This document shows positions 33,644 through 42,620 of a DNA stretch of 64,000 bases, piece after piece; the stretch's first letter is position 1, and every line of letters begins with the position of its first letter. Below the pieces are notes generated by a model, which worked only from the letters and a program-made list of their open reading frames with translations, did no database searches and was not told where the DNA came from. Origin of the DNA: Candidatus Cloacimonas sp. (GTDB lineage Bacteria > Cloacimonadota > Cloacimonadia > Cloacimonadales > Cloacimonadaceae). Position numbers and translations under genes: made by a program. Location of the stretch: contig JALOCJ010000006.1 of NCBI GenBank assembly GCA_023227825.1, positions 105,035-169,034 on the forward strand. Direction: 5' to 3'.

Positions 33644-35101
33644 ATGAAATATATAACTAATACATTAAGTAATATATCCGAGATTACTTTCATATCTCTT
33701 TTATTTTTAATCGGTTTTGTTGTTGGTAGCATAGCAATTAATACAAGAAGTCCTTATTATATTTCACCCGATGGAACGGGATATCATAATTATGCCGTAA
33801 ATATATCTTTAAGAGGGGTATACTCTCCAGCATATCAATATCCTTATACGGTTAATTTTGCAAGAGAACCGGGATATCCAATGTTTTTAGCCGCAATTTA
33901 TAAAATTTATGACATATTTGGCGAGCCCACTCTACTAAAATGGGATGAATATAATGTCTCTACAAAAACAATGAAAACAAAAAAAGGTGAAATTCAATGT
34001 GCTAAATATGTTCAACTAATTCTGTTAATCATATCCGTATATTTTATATATAGGATACTAATAAATCTACATTCAATCCGTAATGCAAGATTTATTTCGT
34101 TACTTATAATTCTCTATTATCCTTTTATTTCCTATTGTACCTATATTTTGAGAGAATCTTGGATAACTTTCTTATTGGCTTTATTTTCTTTCTGTATGGT
34201 TGAATTTTACTTGAGCAAAAAACAGCTTTATTTGCTTTTAGCTACTATATCTATAGCATTAGCATCGTTATCTTGGCAAGTTATGGTAGTGTTTACTCCC
34301 CTCATTCTGATAATTATGCTTTTATCCAAAATTAAATTTTGGCAATCTATAAAATACATAATTCTCTATGCAATAATATTTATTGTTCTCCTTTTTCCCT
34401 GGTTTGCCTATGTTTATAGTTATTATCCCAATCTTAAAATTGTAACTTCTATGGGAACCTCACTTACACCCGAAGTAATTAATTGGAAAAGTGCTTTAAG
34501 TGAAGCGAAATATTTCGGAGAAATATCTCAGGATGAATTTGATCAAATTTATAGAAGCGGTAGAACTGAATTACCAGAAGCAGAAATCTTTCAAAGATCT
34601 TTTTCAGGATGGTATTCTGCTTCTGCTGATTCTATAATAGGAAAGTTAAATATATCTTTTCCGCAACAGCTCCGATTTAAGTGTTATGCAGCATTTAAGA
34701 ATTTAAAAGGTTTATTTTTTCAAAATGATTGGACACCTTTCGTTGGAAAGTTCAGAGATTCTATTTTTTTCCTAACAAAAGGGTTTAATAAAACTCAGAA
34801 TAAATATGATATAATTATTAGCATACAGACATTAGCTTTAAATGTTATAAGCATATTAATCGGGGTATTTTCCATTCTCGGTTTTATCGTATATAAAAAG
34901 AGAAACTTAATTTATTGGATATCGTATCTATTTTATTGCGCACTTTTTTATATTATTGGGAGTGAATCCAGAAGATTTATTCCGGTATTGCCTTGGATAT
35001 TATATTTAAATTATTATTTTGTCTTTTATACCTATAAAAAGCTAACAATGCATAAAGCTAAAGCAATAAAAGAGAGTGGAATCCAAATGATAAGTTCATA
35101 A
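33644..35101 (+). CDS. GT-C-type membrane glycosyltransferase (PMT/ArnT-like)
   Basis: 485 residues with about ten membrane segments. The first periplasmic loop, SPDGTGYHNYAVNISLRG...REPGYPMFLAAIY, carries the acidic residue and the GYP pattern of GT-39/83-like enzymes that use polyprenyl-phosphate sugars. It may use the lipid-linked sugar made by the GT2 at 30.3 kb and flipped by the two small proteins. AAAGGAGG precedes the start. Confidence 0.75.
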   Translation: MKYITNTLSNISEITFISLLFLIGFVVGSIAINTRSPYYISPDGTGYHNYAVNISLRGVYSPAYQYPYTVNFAREPGYPMFLAAIYKIYDIFGEPTLLKWDEYNVSTKTMKTKKGEIQCAKYVQLILLIISVYFIYRILINLHSIRNARFISLLIILYYPFISYCTYILRESWITFLLALFSFCMVEFYLSKKQLYLLLATISIALASLSWQVMVVFTPLILIIMLLSKIKFWQSIKYIILYAIIFIVLLFPWFAYVYSYYPNLKIVTSMGTSLTPEVINWKSALSEAKYFGEISQDEFDQIYRSGRTELPEAEIFQRSFSGWYSASADSIIGKLNISFPQQLRFKCYAAFKNLKGLFFQNDWTPFVGKFRDSIFFLTKGFNKTQNKYDIIISIQTLALNVISILIGVFSILGFIVYKKRNLIYWISYLFYCALFYIIGSESRRFIPVLPWILYLNYYFVFYTYKKLTMHKAKAIKESGIQMISS

Positions 35102-35202
35102 TTTCCTCAATGTTTATAATTATTTGATATATTTTATGTTAGGTTATATTGCAAAAACTATATATCACCGAAACTCTTGGTTTAAAGGAATCACTTCTTT
35201 AA

Positions 35203-35379
35203 TTTATAAAATGTTTGCATCGTTCTGTATTTGAAGTTGAATCTCTTTTATTTGTTGCCTTAGATATTCACTACATAGATGTAAATCAACATAATGAACT
35301 TATGTCACAGTTAAATAGTATCAAGAAACTAATTGTGGGTTTCATCCGCTATCTCAAAAACTCTCAACATCCCAACTAA
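35203..35379 (+). pseudogene. four-helix-bundle (S23-like) protein, C-terminal half only
   Basis: 58 codons without a start: FIKCLHRSVFEVESLLFVAL (helix 3) and QLNSIKKLIVGFIRYLKN (helix 4), ending at TAA 35377-35379. It would follow on from the N-terminal half at 20580-20747 with only about ten residues missing. It is followed immediately by the inverted family D array. 35102-35202 has no recognisable gene. Confidence 0.75.
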
Positions 35380-35518
35380 GAACTTTGAACTTTGAACTCC
35401 TGCACTTTGCACTTTGAACTCCCGCACTTTGAACTTTGAACTCCCGCACTTTGAACTTTGAACTCCTGCACTTTGAACTCCCGCACTCTGAACTTTTTAA
35501 CTCCCGCACTAAGAACTT
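35380..35518. repeat. family D right array, inverted (ctttgaactcctgca)
   Basis: Repeated AACTTTGAACTCCTGCACTT / CTCCCGCACTTTGAA units, reverse complement of 20481-20574. It runs up to 18 bases before rfbF. Confidence 0.9.
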
Positions 35519-35536
35519 AAAAACAAAGGAACTATT

Positions 35537-36307
35537 ATGAAAGTTATAATATTAGCTGGAGGGATGGGAACAAGATTAGGTTCTCTTGGTGAATTAATGC
35601 CAAAACCAATGATTGAAATTGGAGGTAAACCAATTATTTGGCATATTATGAAGATTTTTAGTCATTATGGTTATAATGATTTTATCGTATGTTTAGGTTA
35701 TAAAGGAAATGTGATTAAGGATTACTTTTATCATTATTATACTTATAACAGTGATTTCACAATAAATTTAGCTTCCGATGAGATAATATTTCATAACTCA
35801 AATGATGATAATTTTAATGTTACTTTAGTTGATACTGGCTTAAAGAATCTAAAAGGATCCCGTTTAAAACAGGTGGAAAGATATCTGGAAGATAATTTAA
35901 ATTTTATAACTTATGGAGATGGAGTGGCAGATATTAACATTTCTTCTTTAGTAGAATTTCATAAATCTCATAATAAGCTTTTAACAATAACTGGTGTAAA
36001 ACCTCCTTCTATGTTTGGTGAAATGATTGAAAAAGATGGTCTTGTTTTATCTTTTGAAGAAAAACCGCAAACCAGCAAGGGGCTTATAAATGGTGGTTTT
36101 ATGGTATTTCATCGGGATCTTATGAATTATCTTTCAGAAGATCCTCAATGTGATTTTGAATTTGGTCCTTTAGAGGATTTAGCAAAGAAGGAGGAAATTA
36201 TGACTTATAAACATAAAGGTTTTTGGGAATGTGCAGATACTGTGAGAGATCTGGAGCATTTAAACAAATTATGGAATGAAAATAAAGCATTTTGGAAAAT
36301 ATGGTAG
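35537..36307 (+). CDS. rfbF: glucose-1-phosphate cytidylyltransferase
   Basis: 256 residues. It makes CDP-glucose. Signature: ILAGGMGTRLGSLGELMPKPMIEIGGKPI, then FITYGDGVADI, EEKPQTSKGLINGGFMVF and the late ECADTVRDLEHLNKLW. It is the first gene of a CDP-dideoxysugar operon and is preceded by AAAGGA. Family D repeats occupy its upstream region, so its promoter, if local, lies in repeat-rich DNA. Confidence 0.95.
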   Translation: MKVIILAGGMGTRLGSLGELMPKPMIEIGGKPIIWHIMKIFSHYGYNDFIVCLGYKGNVIKDYFYHYYTYNSDFTINLASDEIIFHNSNDDNFNVTLVDTGLKNLKGSRLKQVERYLEDNLNFITYGDGVADINISSLVEFHKSHNKLLTITGVKPPSMFGEMIEKDGLVLSFEEKPQTSKGLINGGFMVFHRDLMNYLSEDPQCDFEFGPLEDLAKKEEIMTYKHKGFWECADTVRDLEHLNKLWNENKAFWKIW

Positions 36308-36311
36308 CAGT

Positions 36312-37373
36312 ATGTTTTTATTAGATAAATATAACGACAAAAGGGTATTAATTACAGGTCATACAGGTTTTAAGGGCTCTTGGCTATCGCTGATGCTTTT
36401 TGAGCTTGGTGCTAAGGTTACCGGTTATGCATTAGACCCTGTTAATAGTGAAGATCATTTTAATTTAATAAAGCTGAATGAAAAAATTGAAGATATTAGA
36501 GGAGATATACTTGATTTTAATAAGCTTACCAAAGTATTTGAAGATTTTAAACCCGAAATAGTTTTTCACTTAGCAGCTCAAACGATAGTTTTAGAAAGTT
36601 ATCAGAATCCCAAGGATACATTTGATATTAATGTTCAAGGGACGGTAAATATCTTGGAATGTTGCAGGAATAGCAATTCCGTAAAGGCCTGCATTATTGT
36701 AACAAGTGATAAGTGTTATGAAAACAAAGAATGGCTTTGGGGATATAGAGAAATTGATAGATTGGGCGGTAAGGATCCTTATAGCGCAAGTAAAGCATGT
36801 GCTGAATTTGTTACATATTCTTATTTGACATCATTCAGGCAATTAAATTTGGCAAGTGTTAGAGCCGGTAATGTTATAGGTGGTGGGGATTGGGCTAATA
36901 ATAGAATTGTACCGGATTGTATGAGAGCATTGATAGCCAATGAACCTATTATTATTAGAAATCCTTTATCAATTAGACCTTGGCAACATGTTTTAGATGC
37001 TCTATATGCTTATTTGTTATTAGCTATAAAACTTTCTGAAGATAAAAACACTTATCAAGGCGTATGGAATGTGGGACCTAATCTGGATTCAATGAAAACA
37101 GTAGAAAAATTGGTAGAAAAAGTAATTTTTTACTGGGGGAAAGGTAAAATGAAAATTGAGCAGAAAACAAATGCAAATCCCGAAGCAAAATATCTTTTTC
37201 TGGATACGACAAAAATAAAAGAAATCCTTCATTGGAAACCTTCCTGGAATTTTGATGAATCTGTCTTTTATACCGTAGAATGGTATAAGAATTATCAGGC
37301 AGGTGAAAATATGGCAGAAATTTCAAGAGATCAAATTAGAAAATTTCTTAAAGGCAATGGATATGAAAATTGA
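36312..37373 (+). CDS. rfbG: CDP-glucose 4,6-dehydratase
   Basis: About 353 residues from ATG 36312, four bases after rfbF; an ATG at 36276 would overlap rfbF. Extended SDR: TGHTGFKGSWLSLML binding motif, HLAAQTIV, catalytic VTSDKCYENKEW and Tyr/Lys in DPYSASKAC, and the RAGNVIGGGDWANNRIVPD signature of CDP-glucose dehydratases. It produces CDP-4-keto-6-deoxyglucose for the epimerase and RfbH downstream. The last codons overlap the epimerase start. Confidence 0.95.
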   Translation: MFLLDKYNDKRVLITGHTGFKGSWLSLMLFELGAKVTGYALDPVNSEDHFNLIKLNEKIEDIRGDILDFNKLTKVFEDFKPEIVFHLAAQTIVLESYQNPKDTFDINVQGTVNILECCRNSNSVKACIIVTSDKCYENKEWLWGYREIDRLGGKDPYSASKACAEFVTYSYLTSFRQLNLASVRAGNVIGGGDWANNRIVPDCMRALIANEPIIIRNPLSIRPWQHVLDALYAYLLLAIKLSEDKNTYQGVWNVGPNLDSMKTVEKLVEKVIFYWGKGKMKIEQKTNANPEAKYLFLDTTKIKEILHWKPSWNFDESVFYTVEWYKNYQAGENMAEISRDQIRKFLKGNGYEN

Positions 37374-37926
37374 AGAAACCCCATTAGAAGGTGTATTAAT
37401 TATTCATCTTGATCCAAAAACGGATAAGAGAGGGTATTTCTTAAGGTTTTGGGATGAAACTATACTATCTGCATATAATCTTCCCCAAAGATGGTGTGAA
37501 GAAAGTATCTCATATTCCAAATATAAAAATACCCTTCGTGGTTTACATTTTCAATATCAGCCATTTGCCCAATCAAAATTCATTTTTCTAATTAAAGGTT
37601 ATATAAGCGATGTTGTTGTAAACATAGATCTTGATTCGCCTAATTATGGAAAATGGCAGCTGTTTGAGCTATCAGATAAAGAGCCATTAGTGTTATTTAT
37701 TCCGGCAAATTATGCCCATGGTTTTGTAACAAGAACGGAAGATTGCTATCTTGTTTATAAAATGGATAAACCTTATAATCCTCAATTTGAAGATGGAATT
37801 ATTTGGAATGATAAGGACTTAGGGATAAATTGGAAGGTATCTGCTCCTATTTTATCGCAAAGAGATAGTGGATTTAAAACTTTAAATGAAATTACAACCA
37901 AATTACGGATGATAAATGATAAATAA
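37363..37926 (+). CDS. dTDP-4-dehydrorhamnose 3,5-epimerase-family protein (AscE/RfbC-like)
   Basis: About 187 residues from ATG 37363 (ATG 37357 is also possible; AAAGG lies at 37350-37354). Cupin-fold epimerase with the catalytic histidine in LRGLHFQYQPFAQ and the tail PANYAHGFVT...YNPQFEDGIIWND. Within a CDP-sugar operon it most likely epimerises C5 of a CDP-4-keto sugar, as AscE does for ascarylose, giving an L-sugar. The order (before or after RfbH) is not given by sequence. It overlaps rfbG and rfbH by 11 bases each. Confidence 0.88.
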   Translation: MKIEETPLEGVLIIHLDPKTDKRGYFLRFWDETILSAYNLPQRWCEESISYSKYKNTLRGLHFQYQPFAQSKFIFLIKGYISDVVVNIDLDSPNYGKWQLFELSDKEPLVLFIPANYAHGFVTRTEDCYLVYKMDKPYNPQFEDGIIWNDKDLGINWKVSAPILSQRDSGFKTLNEITTKLRMINDK

Positions 37927-39232
37927 TAGTGAAATTCTTAAAGAACAGATATTAGATTTATGTAAACAATATTATGAATTGAAACATAAACCCGACGATT
38001 TTAATATAAATAAAGATAAAGTGTATTATGCGGGTAGGGTGTTTGACTATTCAGAAATTCAAAATCTTGTTTCCGCTAGTTTGGATTTTTGGCTTACTGC
38101 AGGTCAATATACAGAAGAGTTTGAATTCAATCTTGCAGAATTTCTTGGCTTATCAAATGCTATAACGGTAAATTCAGGATCATCAGCAAATCTTGTGGCT
38201 ATTACAGCTCTTACTTCTTCAAAGCTTAAAGATAGAAGGTTAAAATCGGGAGATGAAGTTATTACAGTTGCTGCGGGTTTTCCATCTACAGTTGCTCCTA
38301 TAGTCCAAAACCGGTTAATTCCTGTTTTTGTAGATATTGAATTAGGTACCTATAATGTAAATACCGAACTGGTTGAAAAAGCTATATCACCTGAAACAAA
38401 GGCAATTTTTTTAGCGCATACTCTGGGTAATCCCTTTAATTTGGATATTATTATGCATCTTGCTAAAAAATATAATTTATGGTTAATTGAAGATAATTGT
38501 GACGCTTTAGGAAGCAGATATAAAGAAAAGTTGACAGGAACATTTGGAGATTTGGCTACCTGTTCTTTTTATCCGGCTCATCATATAACTACCGGTGAAG
38601 GAGGAGCAGTTGTATGTGAAGATGAAGAATTGGCAAAAATTTGCAAATCTGTTAGGGACTGGGGTAGAGATTGCTATTGTGTCGGAGGAGAAAGTAATAC
38701 TTGCGGAAAAAGATTTAGCCAGCAATATGGAACTCTACCTTATGGTTACGACCATAAATATGTATATTCAGAAATTGGTTATAATCTTAAAATGACAGAC
38801 CTTCAATCCGCAATTGGTTGTGCTCAAATTAAAAAGTTAAATAGCTTTATTAATAAAAGAATAAATAATTTCAGTTATCTACTATCAAGGTTGAAACAGT
38901 TTGAAGATTTCTTGATTTTACCCCAAGCTACAGAATTTAGTGATCCGGCTTGGTTTGCATTTCCCATAACGATAAAAAATAATAAGGGTATTACTCGTAA
39001 TCAAATTACTAGTTATTTGGAAGAGAATAGAGTTGAAACCAGAAATTTATTCAGTGGTAACTTACTCAGACATCCCGGTTTTCTAAATATAGAACATAGA
39101 GTAAGTGGAATGCTTACGAATTCTGATATTATAACCAACGATACTTTCTTTATAGGTTGTTATCCTGGTTTAGATGAAATCAGATTAAATTATATTTGCG
39201 ATGTTTTTTCTTCCTTTTTCAATAGTTTATAG
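37916..39232 (+). CDS. rfbH: CDP-4-keto-6-deoxyglucose 3-dehydrase (E1)
   Basis: 438 residues of the DegT/PLP fold. The usual PLP-binding lysine is replaced by histidine (SFYPAHHITTGEGG), as in E1 enzymes that use PMP for C3 deoxygenation. The [2Fe-2S] cysteines are present in RDCYCVGGESNTCGKRF. It works with an NADH-dependent reductase (the next gene) to make CDP-4-keto-3,6-dideoxyhexose. The Cys and His signatures make this a confident call. Confidence 0.95.
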   Translation: MINNSEILKEQILDLCKQYYELKHKPDDFNINKDKVYYAGRVFDYSEIQNLVSASLDFWLTAGQYTEEFEFNLAEFLGLSNAITVNSGSSANLVAITALTSSKLKDRRLKSGDEVITVAAGFPSTVAPIVQNRLIPVFVDIELGTYNVNTELVEKAISPETKAIFLAHTLGNPFNLDIIMHLAKKYNLWLIEDNCDALGSRYKEKLTGTFGDLATCSFYPAHHITTGEGGAVVCEDEELAKICKSVRDWGRDCYCVGGESNTCGKRFSQQYGTLPYGYDHKYVYSEIGYNLKMTDLQSAIGCAQIKKLNSFINKRINNFSYLLSRLKQFEDFLILPQATEFSDPAWFAFPITIKNNKGITRNQITSYLEENRVETRNLFSGNLLRHPGFLNIEHRVSGMLTNSDIITNDTFFIGCYPGLDEIRLNYICDVFSSFFNSL

Positions 39233-39246
39233 ATAAAAATATTATA

Positions 39247-39966
39247 ATGTCGGTGGTAGTAAAATCTCCTTGTGTTGTAATCTATTTAAAAAGGATTACT
39301 GAAACCTTAACCATAATTGAATTACAACCACTTAAGCGTCTTCCTAAATATAAACCGGGTCAGTTTTTACACTTAACCCTTGATTATTATGATCCTGCCA
39401 AAAACTGGCCTGAATCCAGAGTATTTTCCATTGCTAATTATGATCCTGAGGTAAAAACACTAAGGGTAATTTACAGTGTAAAAGGGAAATATACGAAACT
39501 TATGAATGATAATTTACAAGAAAATCAACAGGTTTGGGTGAAGATGCCATACGGTGATTTTACTTTTAATTCAATAACCGATAATATGATATTTATTGCA
39601 GGTGGAACTGGAATTACACCTTTTTTATCATATCTTGAAAGTATCAAATACAAGATTCCGGATAAGAACATTTGGCTCTTTTATGGCGCTAAAGAGAAAA
39701 ATTGTATGGTAGGTGAAGAATTGATTGATGATATTGTTTTGGTTAATCCCCGATTTAAAGTAAAAAAGTATCTGGAATATAAAAATGGCAATGAGCGCTA
39801 TGAAATGGGTAAATTAGAAGCTGAAAAAATCTTAGAAGAATTACAATCTATTGGGGAAGCTGATTTTTATATTAGTGGTCCACCGGAAATGATACAATAT
39901 TTCAAACAATCTATAATAGATGCTGGAATAAAACAGGAATTTATTCATATAGATGCCTGGGAATAA
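39247..39966 (+). CDS. flavin-dependent NAD(P)H reductase (E3-like), lacking ferredoxin domain
   Basis: 239 residues of ferredoxin-NADP reductase type: FAD-binding SRVFSIANYD (RxYS variant), VKMPYGDF, NAD-binding FIAGGTGITPFLSYL and FYISGPPEMI. Position directly after rfbH marks it as CDP-6-deoxy-glucoseen reductase. Typical AscD/DdhD proteins are ~325-330 residues with an N-terminal plant-type [2Fe-2S] domain; that domain and its cysteines are missing here. Electrons would have to pass directly to RfbH or through a separate ferredoxin. Confidence 0.83.
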   Translation: MSVVVKSPCVVIYLKRITETLTIIELQPLKRLPKYKPGQFLHLTLDYYDPAKNWPESRVFSIANYDPEVKTLRVIYSVKGKYTKLMNDNLQENQQVWVKMPYGDFTFNSITDNMIFIAGGTGITPFLSYLESIKYKIPDKNIWLFYGAKEKNCMVGEELIDDIVLVNPRFKVKKYLEYKNGNERYEMGKLEAEKILEELQSIGEADFYISGPPEMIQYFKQSIIDAGIKQEFIHIDAWE

Positions 39967-39976
39967 GGAGAAACTT

Positions 39977-41110
39977 ATGAATATTAGATTATTTAAACCC
40001 TATGTCGGTCAAGAAGAACTGGACAGTATCAAAGATACATTTGAAAGAGGATGGATTGGTTTGGGTGCTAAAGTATCTGAATTAGAACAAAAATGGAGTA
40101 CTTATATCGGAGGTTCTTTTTCATTAGCTGTAAATTCTGCCACTGCCGCTTTACATCTTGCTGTAACAGCTTTTAATTTTCCCAGGGGGAAAAAAGTTCT
40201 TGTTCCTGCTATTACTTTTGTATCAACAGCAAACGCTGCACTTTATAATGGATTGATACCTGTGTTTGTAGATGTTGATCCAATTACTTTGCAAATGGAC
40301 TTATGCGATTTGAAAAAAAAGTATGATAATGATTGTGTAGCAATTATTCCTGTACATTTAGGAGGTTATCCTGTAGATATTGAAAACATCTTAGATTTTG
40401 CTGAGGATAAAGGTCTAAAAGTTATAGAAGATTGTGCCCATTGCGCCGGAGGTGAATATAAGGGTAAAAAACTTGGAACCTGGGGTGATATTGGTTGTTT
40501 CAGTTTTGAGGAAAAGAAATTAATGACTACCGGTGATGGAGGTATGATCTGCTCTAAAGATGAAGAAATTATTGAAAAGTTGAAACCATATAGATGGGTA
40601 GGAATTGATAAAGACACCTGGAGACGGGCAATTGAATTCCGTGATGAAGCTAATAATGATGCATATCATTGGCATTATGTTATTTCAGTTTTGGGGTATA
40701 AATATAATATGAATGACTTGGCAGCATCAATTGGTCTGGTGCAGTTAAAGAAATTAGATTATATGAATATGACCAGATCACAACATATAAATTTATATTT
40801 AAATAAAATTAAAGGTTTGAAAGAAATTAAACCATTGTTACCGTATAATACGGAAAGAGATGTATATTGGATGTTCGGTGTGAGAACGAAAAGGCGTGAT
40901 GAACTCATTATTTACTTAAAAGAAAAAGGAATATCTACAGGGGTTCATTTTTATCCTCTAACTTTGCATCCTTTATTTAAGAATTTCTATGTTCCCTGTA
41001 AAATAGCAGAAACCGTTTGGAAGGAATTTATTACTCTTCCTCTCTTTGTTGAGTTAACAAACGAGGAAATAGATTATATTGCAAAAGTACTCTATGATTT
41101 TGAGGGCTAA
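39977..41110 (+). CDS. DegT/DnrJ/EryC1 aminotransferase
   Basis: 377 residues from ATG 39977, which has AAGGAG at 39965-39970; an ATG at 39953 lies in the previous gene. PLP-dependent sugar aminotransferase with the lysine in GCFSFEEKKLMTTGDGG, NSATAALHLAV and EDCAHCAGGEYKGKKLG. It ends the CDP-dideoxysugar run, in the place where a 4-ketoreductase (AscF/RfbJ/RfbS type) is normally found. A product such as a CDP-4-amino-3,4,6-trideoxyhexose is possible; a perosamine-synthase-like role on another substrate is the alternative. Confidence 0.85.
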   Translation: MNIRLFKPYVGQEELDSIKDTFERGWIGLGAKVSELEQKWSTYIGGSFSLAVNSATAALHLAVTAFNFPRGKKVLVPAITFVSTANAALYNGLIPVFVDVDPITLQMDLCDLKKKYDNDCVAIIPVHLGGYPVDIENILDFAEDKGLKVIEDCAHCAGGEYKGKKLGTWGDIGCFSFEEKKLMTTGDGGMICSKDEEIIEKLKPYRWVGIDKDTWRRAIEFRDEANNDAYHWHYVISVLGYKYNMNDLAASIGLVQLKKLDYMNMTRSQHINLYLNKIKGLKEIKPLLPYNTERDVYWMFGVRTKRRDELIIYLKEKGISTGVHFYPLTLHPLFKNFYVPCKIAETVWKEFITLPLFVELTNEEIDYIAKVLYDFEG

Positions 41111-41119
41111 ACCACTAAA

Positions 41120-42034
41120 ATGCATCCATCTGTATTAGTATTGATACTAAGCTATAACGGTAAAGAACTTTTAATAGATGCTGTTCAATCTTATCTTAAT
41201 TGTGAATACCCGAATTTTGCTGTGGCGGTTATTGATAATGGTTCAACTGACGGAACGGAGGATTTTATCAGGAATAATTATCCCAATGTTGTTTTTATGC
41301 GTTCTGAAAAGAATCTTGGTTATTCCGGAGGTATGAACATTGGTTTGGCTTATGCTTTTGAACAAAATAATTACGACTATGTTCTAATTACAAATAATGA
41401 TGTTATAGCCGATAAACAAATTATTGCTGCTTTGGTGGAAACTGCGGAAGCAAACCCGGAAACAGCATTTACTACTGGAAAGGTCTATTATTATGAAAGA
41501 CCGGATGTTTTCCAAACATTAGGGAAAAGTTCTCACCCTACTCTTGTGAGAGGTGAGCATTTGGGAAGAGGGGAGAAAGATTTAGGACAATTTGATAGGG
41601 ATACAGAATTAGCATTTTGTGATGACATATTTTGGTTGGTCTCCAGAGAAGTATATTTAAAAACAGGGGGATATGACACTGAGTTTTTTCTTCAAGCAGA
41701 GGATTTTGATTGGCAATTGCGAGCTAAAAAAGCCGGGTTTAAGATAATGTATTCTTATAAAGCCAAATTATGGCATAAGGAAAGTATGACAATAGGTAAG
41801 TCATCACCGTTAAAAGCTTATTATGACGCCAGGAATCCAATGATTGCAATTATGAAAAATTGTAATAGCAAACAAATTAACAAATATGTAATTGATAAAT
41901 CTTATAAATTATTATTTAAGTCAATTCCTAAAACATTTATAAAGGGACATATATCCAAGGCATTTGCAAGTATGTTTGGCTTGCTTAGTGCTTATAAATA
42001 TTATATTATATCAAAAATAAATAAATATATATAA
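41120..42034 (+). CDS. GT2 glycosyltransferase (rhamnosyltransferase-like)
   Basis: 304 residues. GT-A fold with VLVLILSYNGKELL, VIDNGSTDGTEDFI, NLGYSGGMNIGLAYA, the nucleotide-binding ITNNDV, and the acceptor-side LQAEDFDWQLRAKKAG (ED-base motif). It resembles WbbL-type rhamnosyl and deoxysugar transferases. It may use the CDP-sugar made by the genes just upstream, but donor choice cannot be read. No membrane segments. Confidence 0.88.
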   Translation: MHPSVLVLILSYNGKELLIDAVQSYLNCEYPNFAVAVIDNGSTDGTEDFIRNNYPNVVFMRSEKNLGYSGGMNIGLAYAFEQNNYDYVLITNNDVIADKQIIAALVETAEANPETAFTTGKVYYYERPDVFQTLGKSSHPTLVRGEHLGRGEKDLGQFDRDTELAFCDDIFWLVSREVYLKTGGYDTEFFLQAEDFDWQLRAKKAGFKIMYSYKAKLWHKESMTIGKSSPLKAYYDARNPMIAIMKNCNSKQINKYVIDKSYKLLFKSIPKTFIKGHISKAFASMFGLLSAYKYYIISKINKYI

Positions 42035-42038
42035 CAAT

Positions 42039-42620
42039 ATGTTAGGTTTAGGTATATTTAAAAAACTCAGATATATATTTAATATATATTGTCTTTTTAA
42101 ATATAAACTTTTAAGATTCTTATATGGTATAAATACAGCTAATTCATATTTAACAACAGTAGATAAATTTGCATTGGTAAAAATAATCAAATATTATGGA
42201 GCTCACATAGGTTCCAATTGTGATATAGAATCCCCACTTTATTTTCATAATTGCAAAAAATTCTCAAATCTTACTGTTGGGAATGATTGCCATATTGGAA
42301 AATGTGTTTTTCTTGATTTGAGGAATCATATTAAAATTCAAAATAAGGTAACAATTTCTATGAATACAATTATTATAACTCATCAAGATATGGGTCGTTC
42401 TCCTTTAAGTAAAATTTACCATCCACTATCTAAACCGGTTTTAATAAAGGAGGGGGCATATATTGGAGCTAATGCAACTATTTTAATGGGCGTAACAATT
42501 GGTAAATGTTCAATAATTGGAGCAGATGCCTTAGTGAATCAAAATGTAGATGATTTTACAATGGTAGCTGGTGTTCCCGCTAGGTTTATCAAATCAACTT
42601 ATAAAATGATTGAAAATTAA
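42039..42620 (+). CDS. left-handed beta-helix (hexapeptide-repeat) acetyltransferase
   Basis: 193 residues. The C-terminal two thirds contain hexapeptide turns ([I/V/L]GxxxxI): LTVGNDCHIGKCVFLDLRN, IIITHQD, then YIGANATILMGVTIGKCSIIGADALV and the closing VAGVPARFI. This is the WcaF/maltose-O-acetyltransferase type, using acetyl-CoA to O-acetylate a sugar. The catalytic histidine is in ITHQD. It lies between a glycosyltransferase and the polymerase. Confidence 0.87.
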   Translation: MLGLGIFKKLRYIFNIYCLFKYKLLRFLYGINTANSYLTTVDKFALVKIIKYYGAHIGSNCDIESPLYFHNCKKFSNLTVGNDCHIGKCVFLDLRNHIKIQNKVTISMNTIIITHQDMGRSPLSKIYHPLSKPVLIKEGAYIGANATILMGVTIGKCSIIGADALVNQNVDDFTMVAGVPARFIKSTYKMIEN

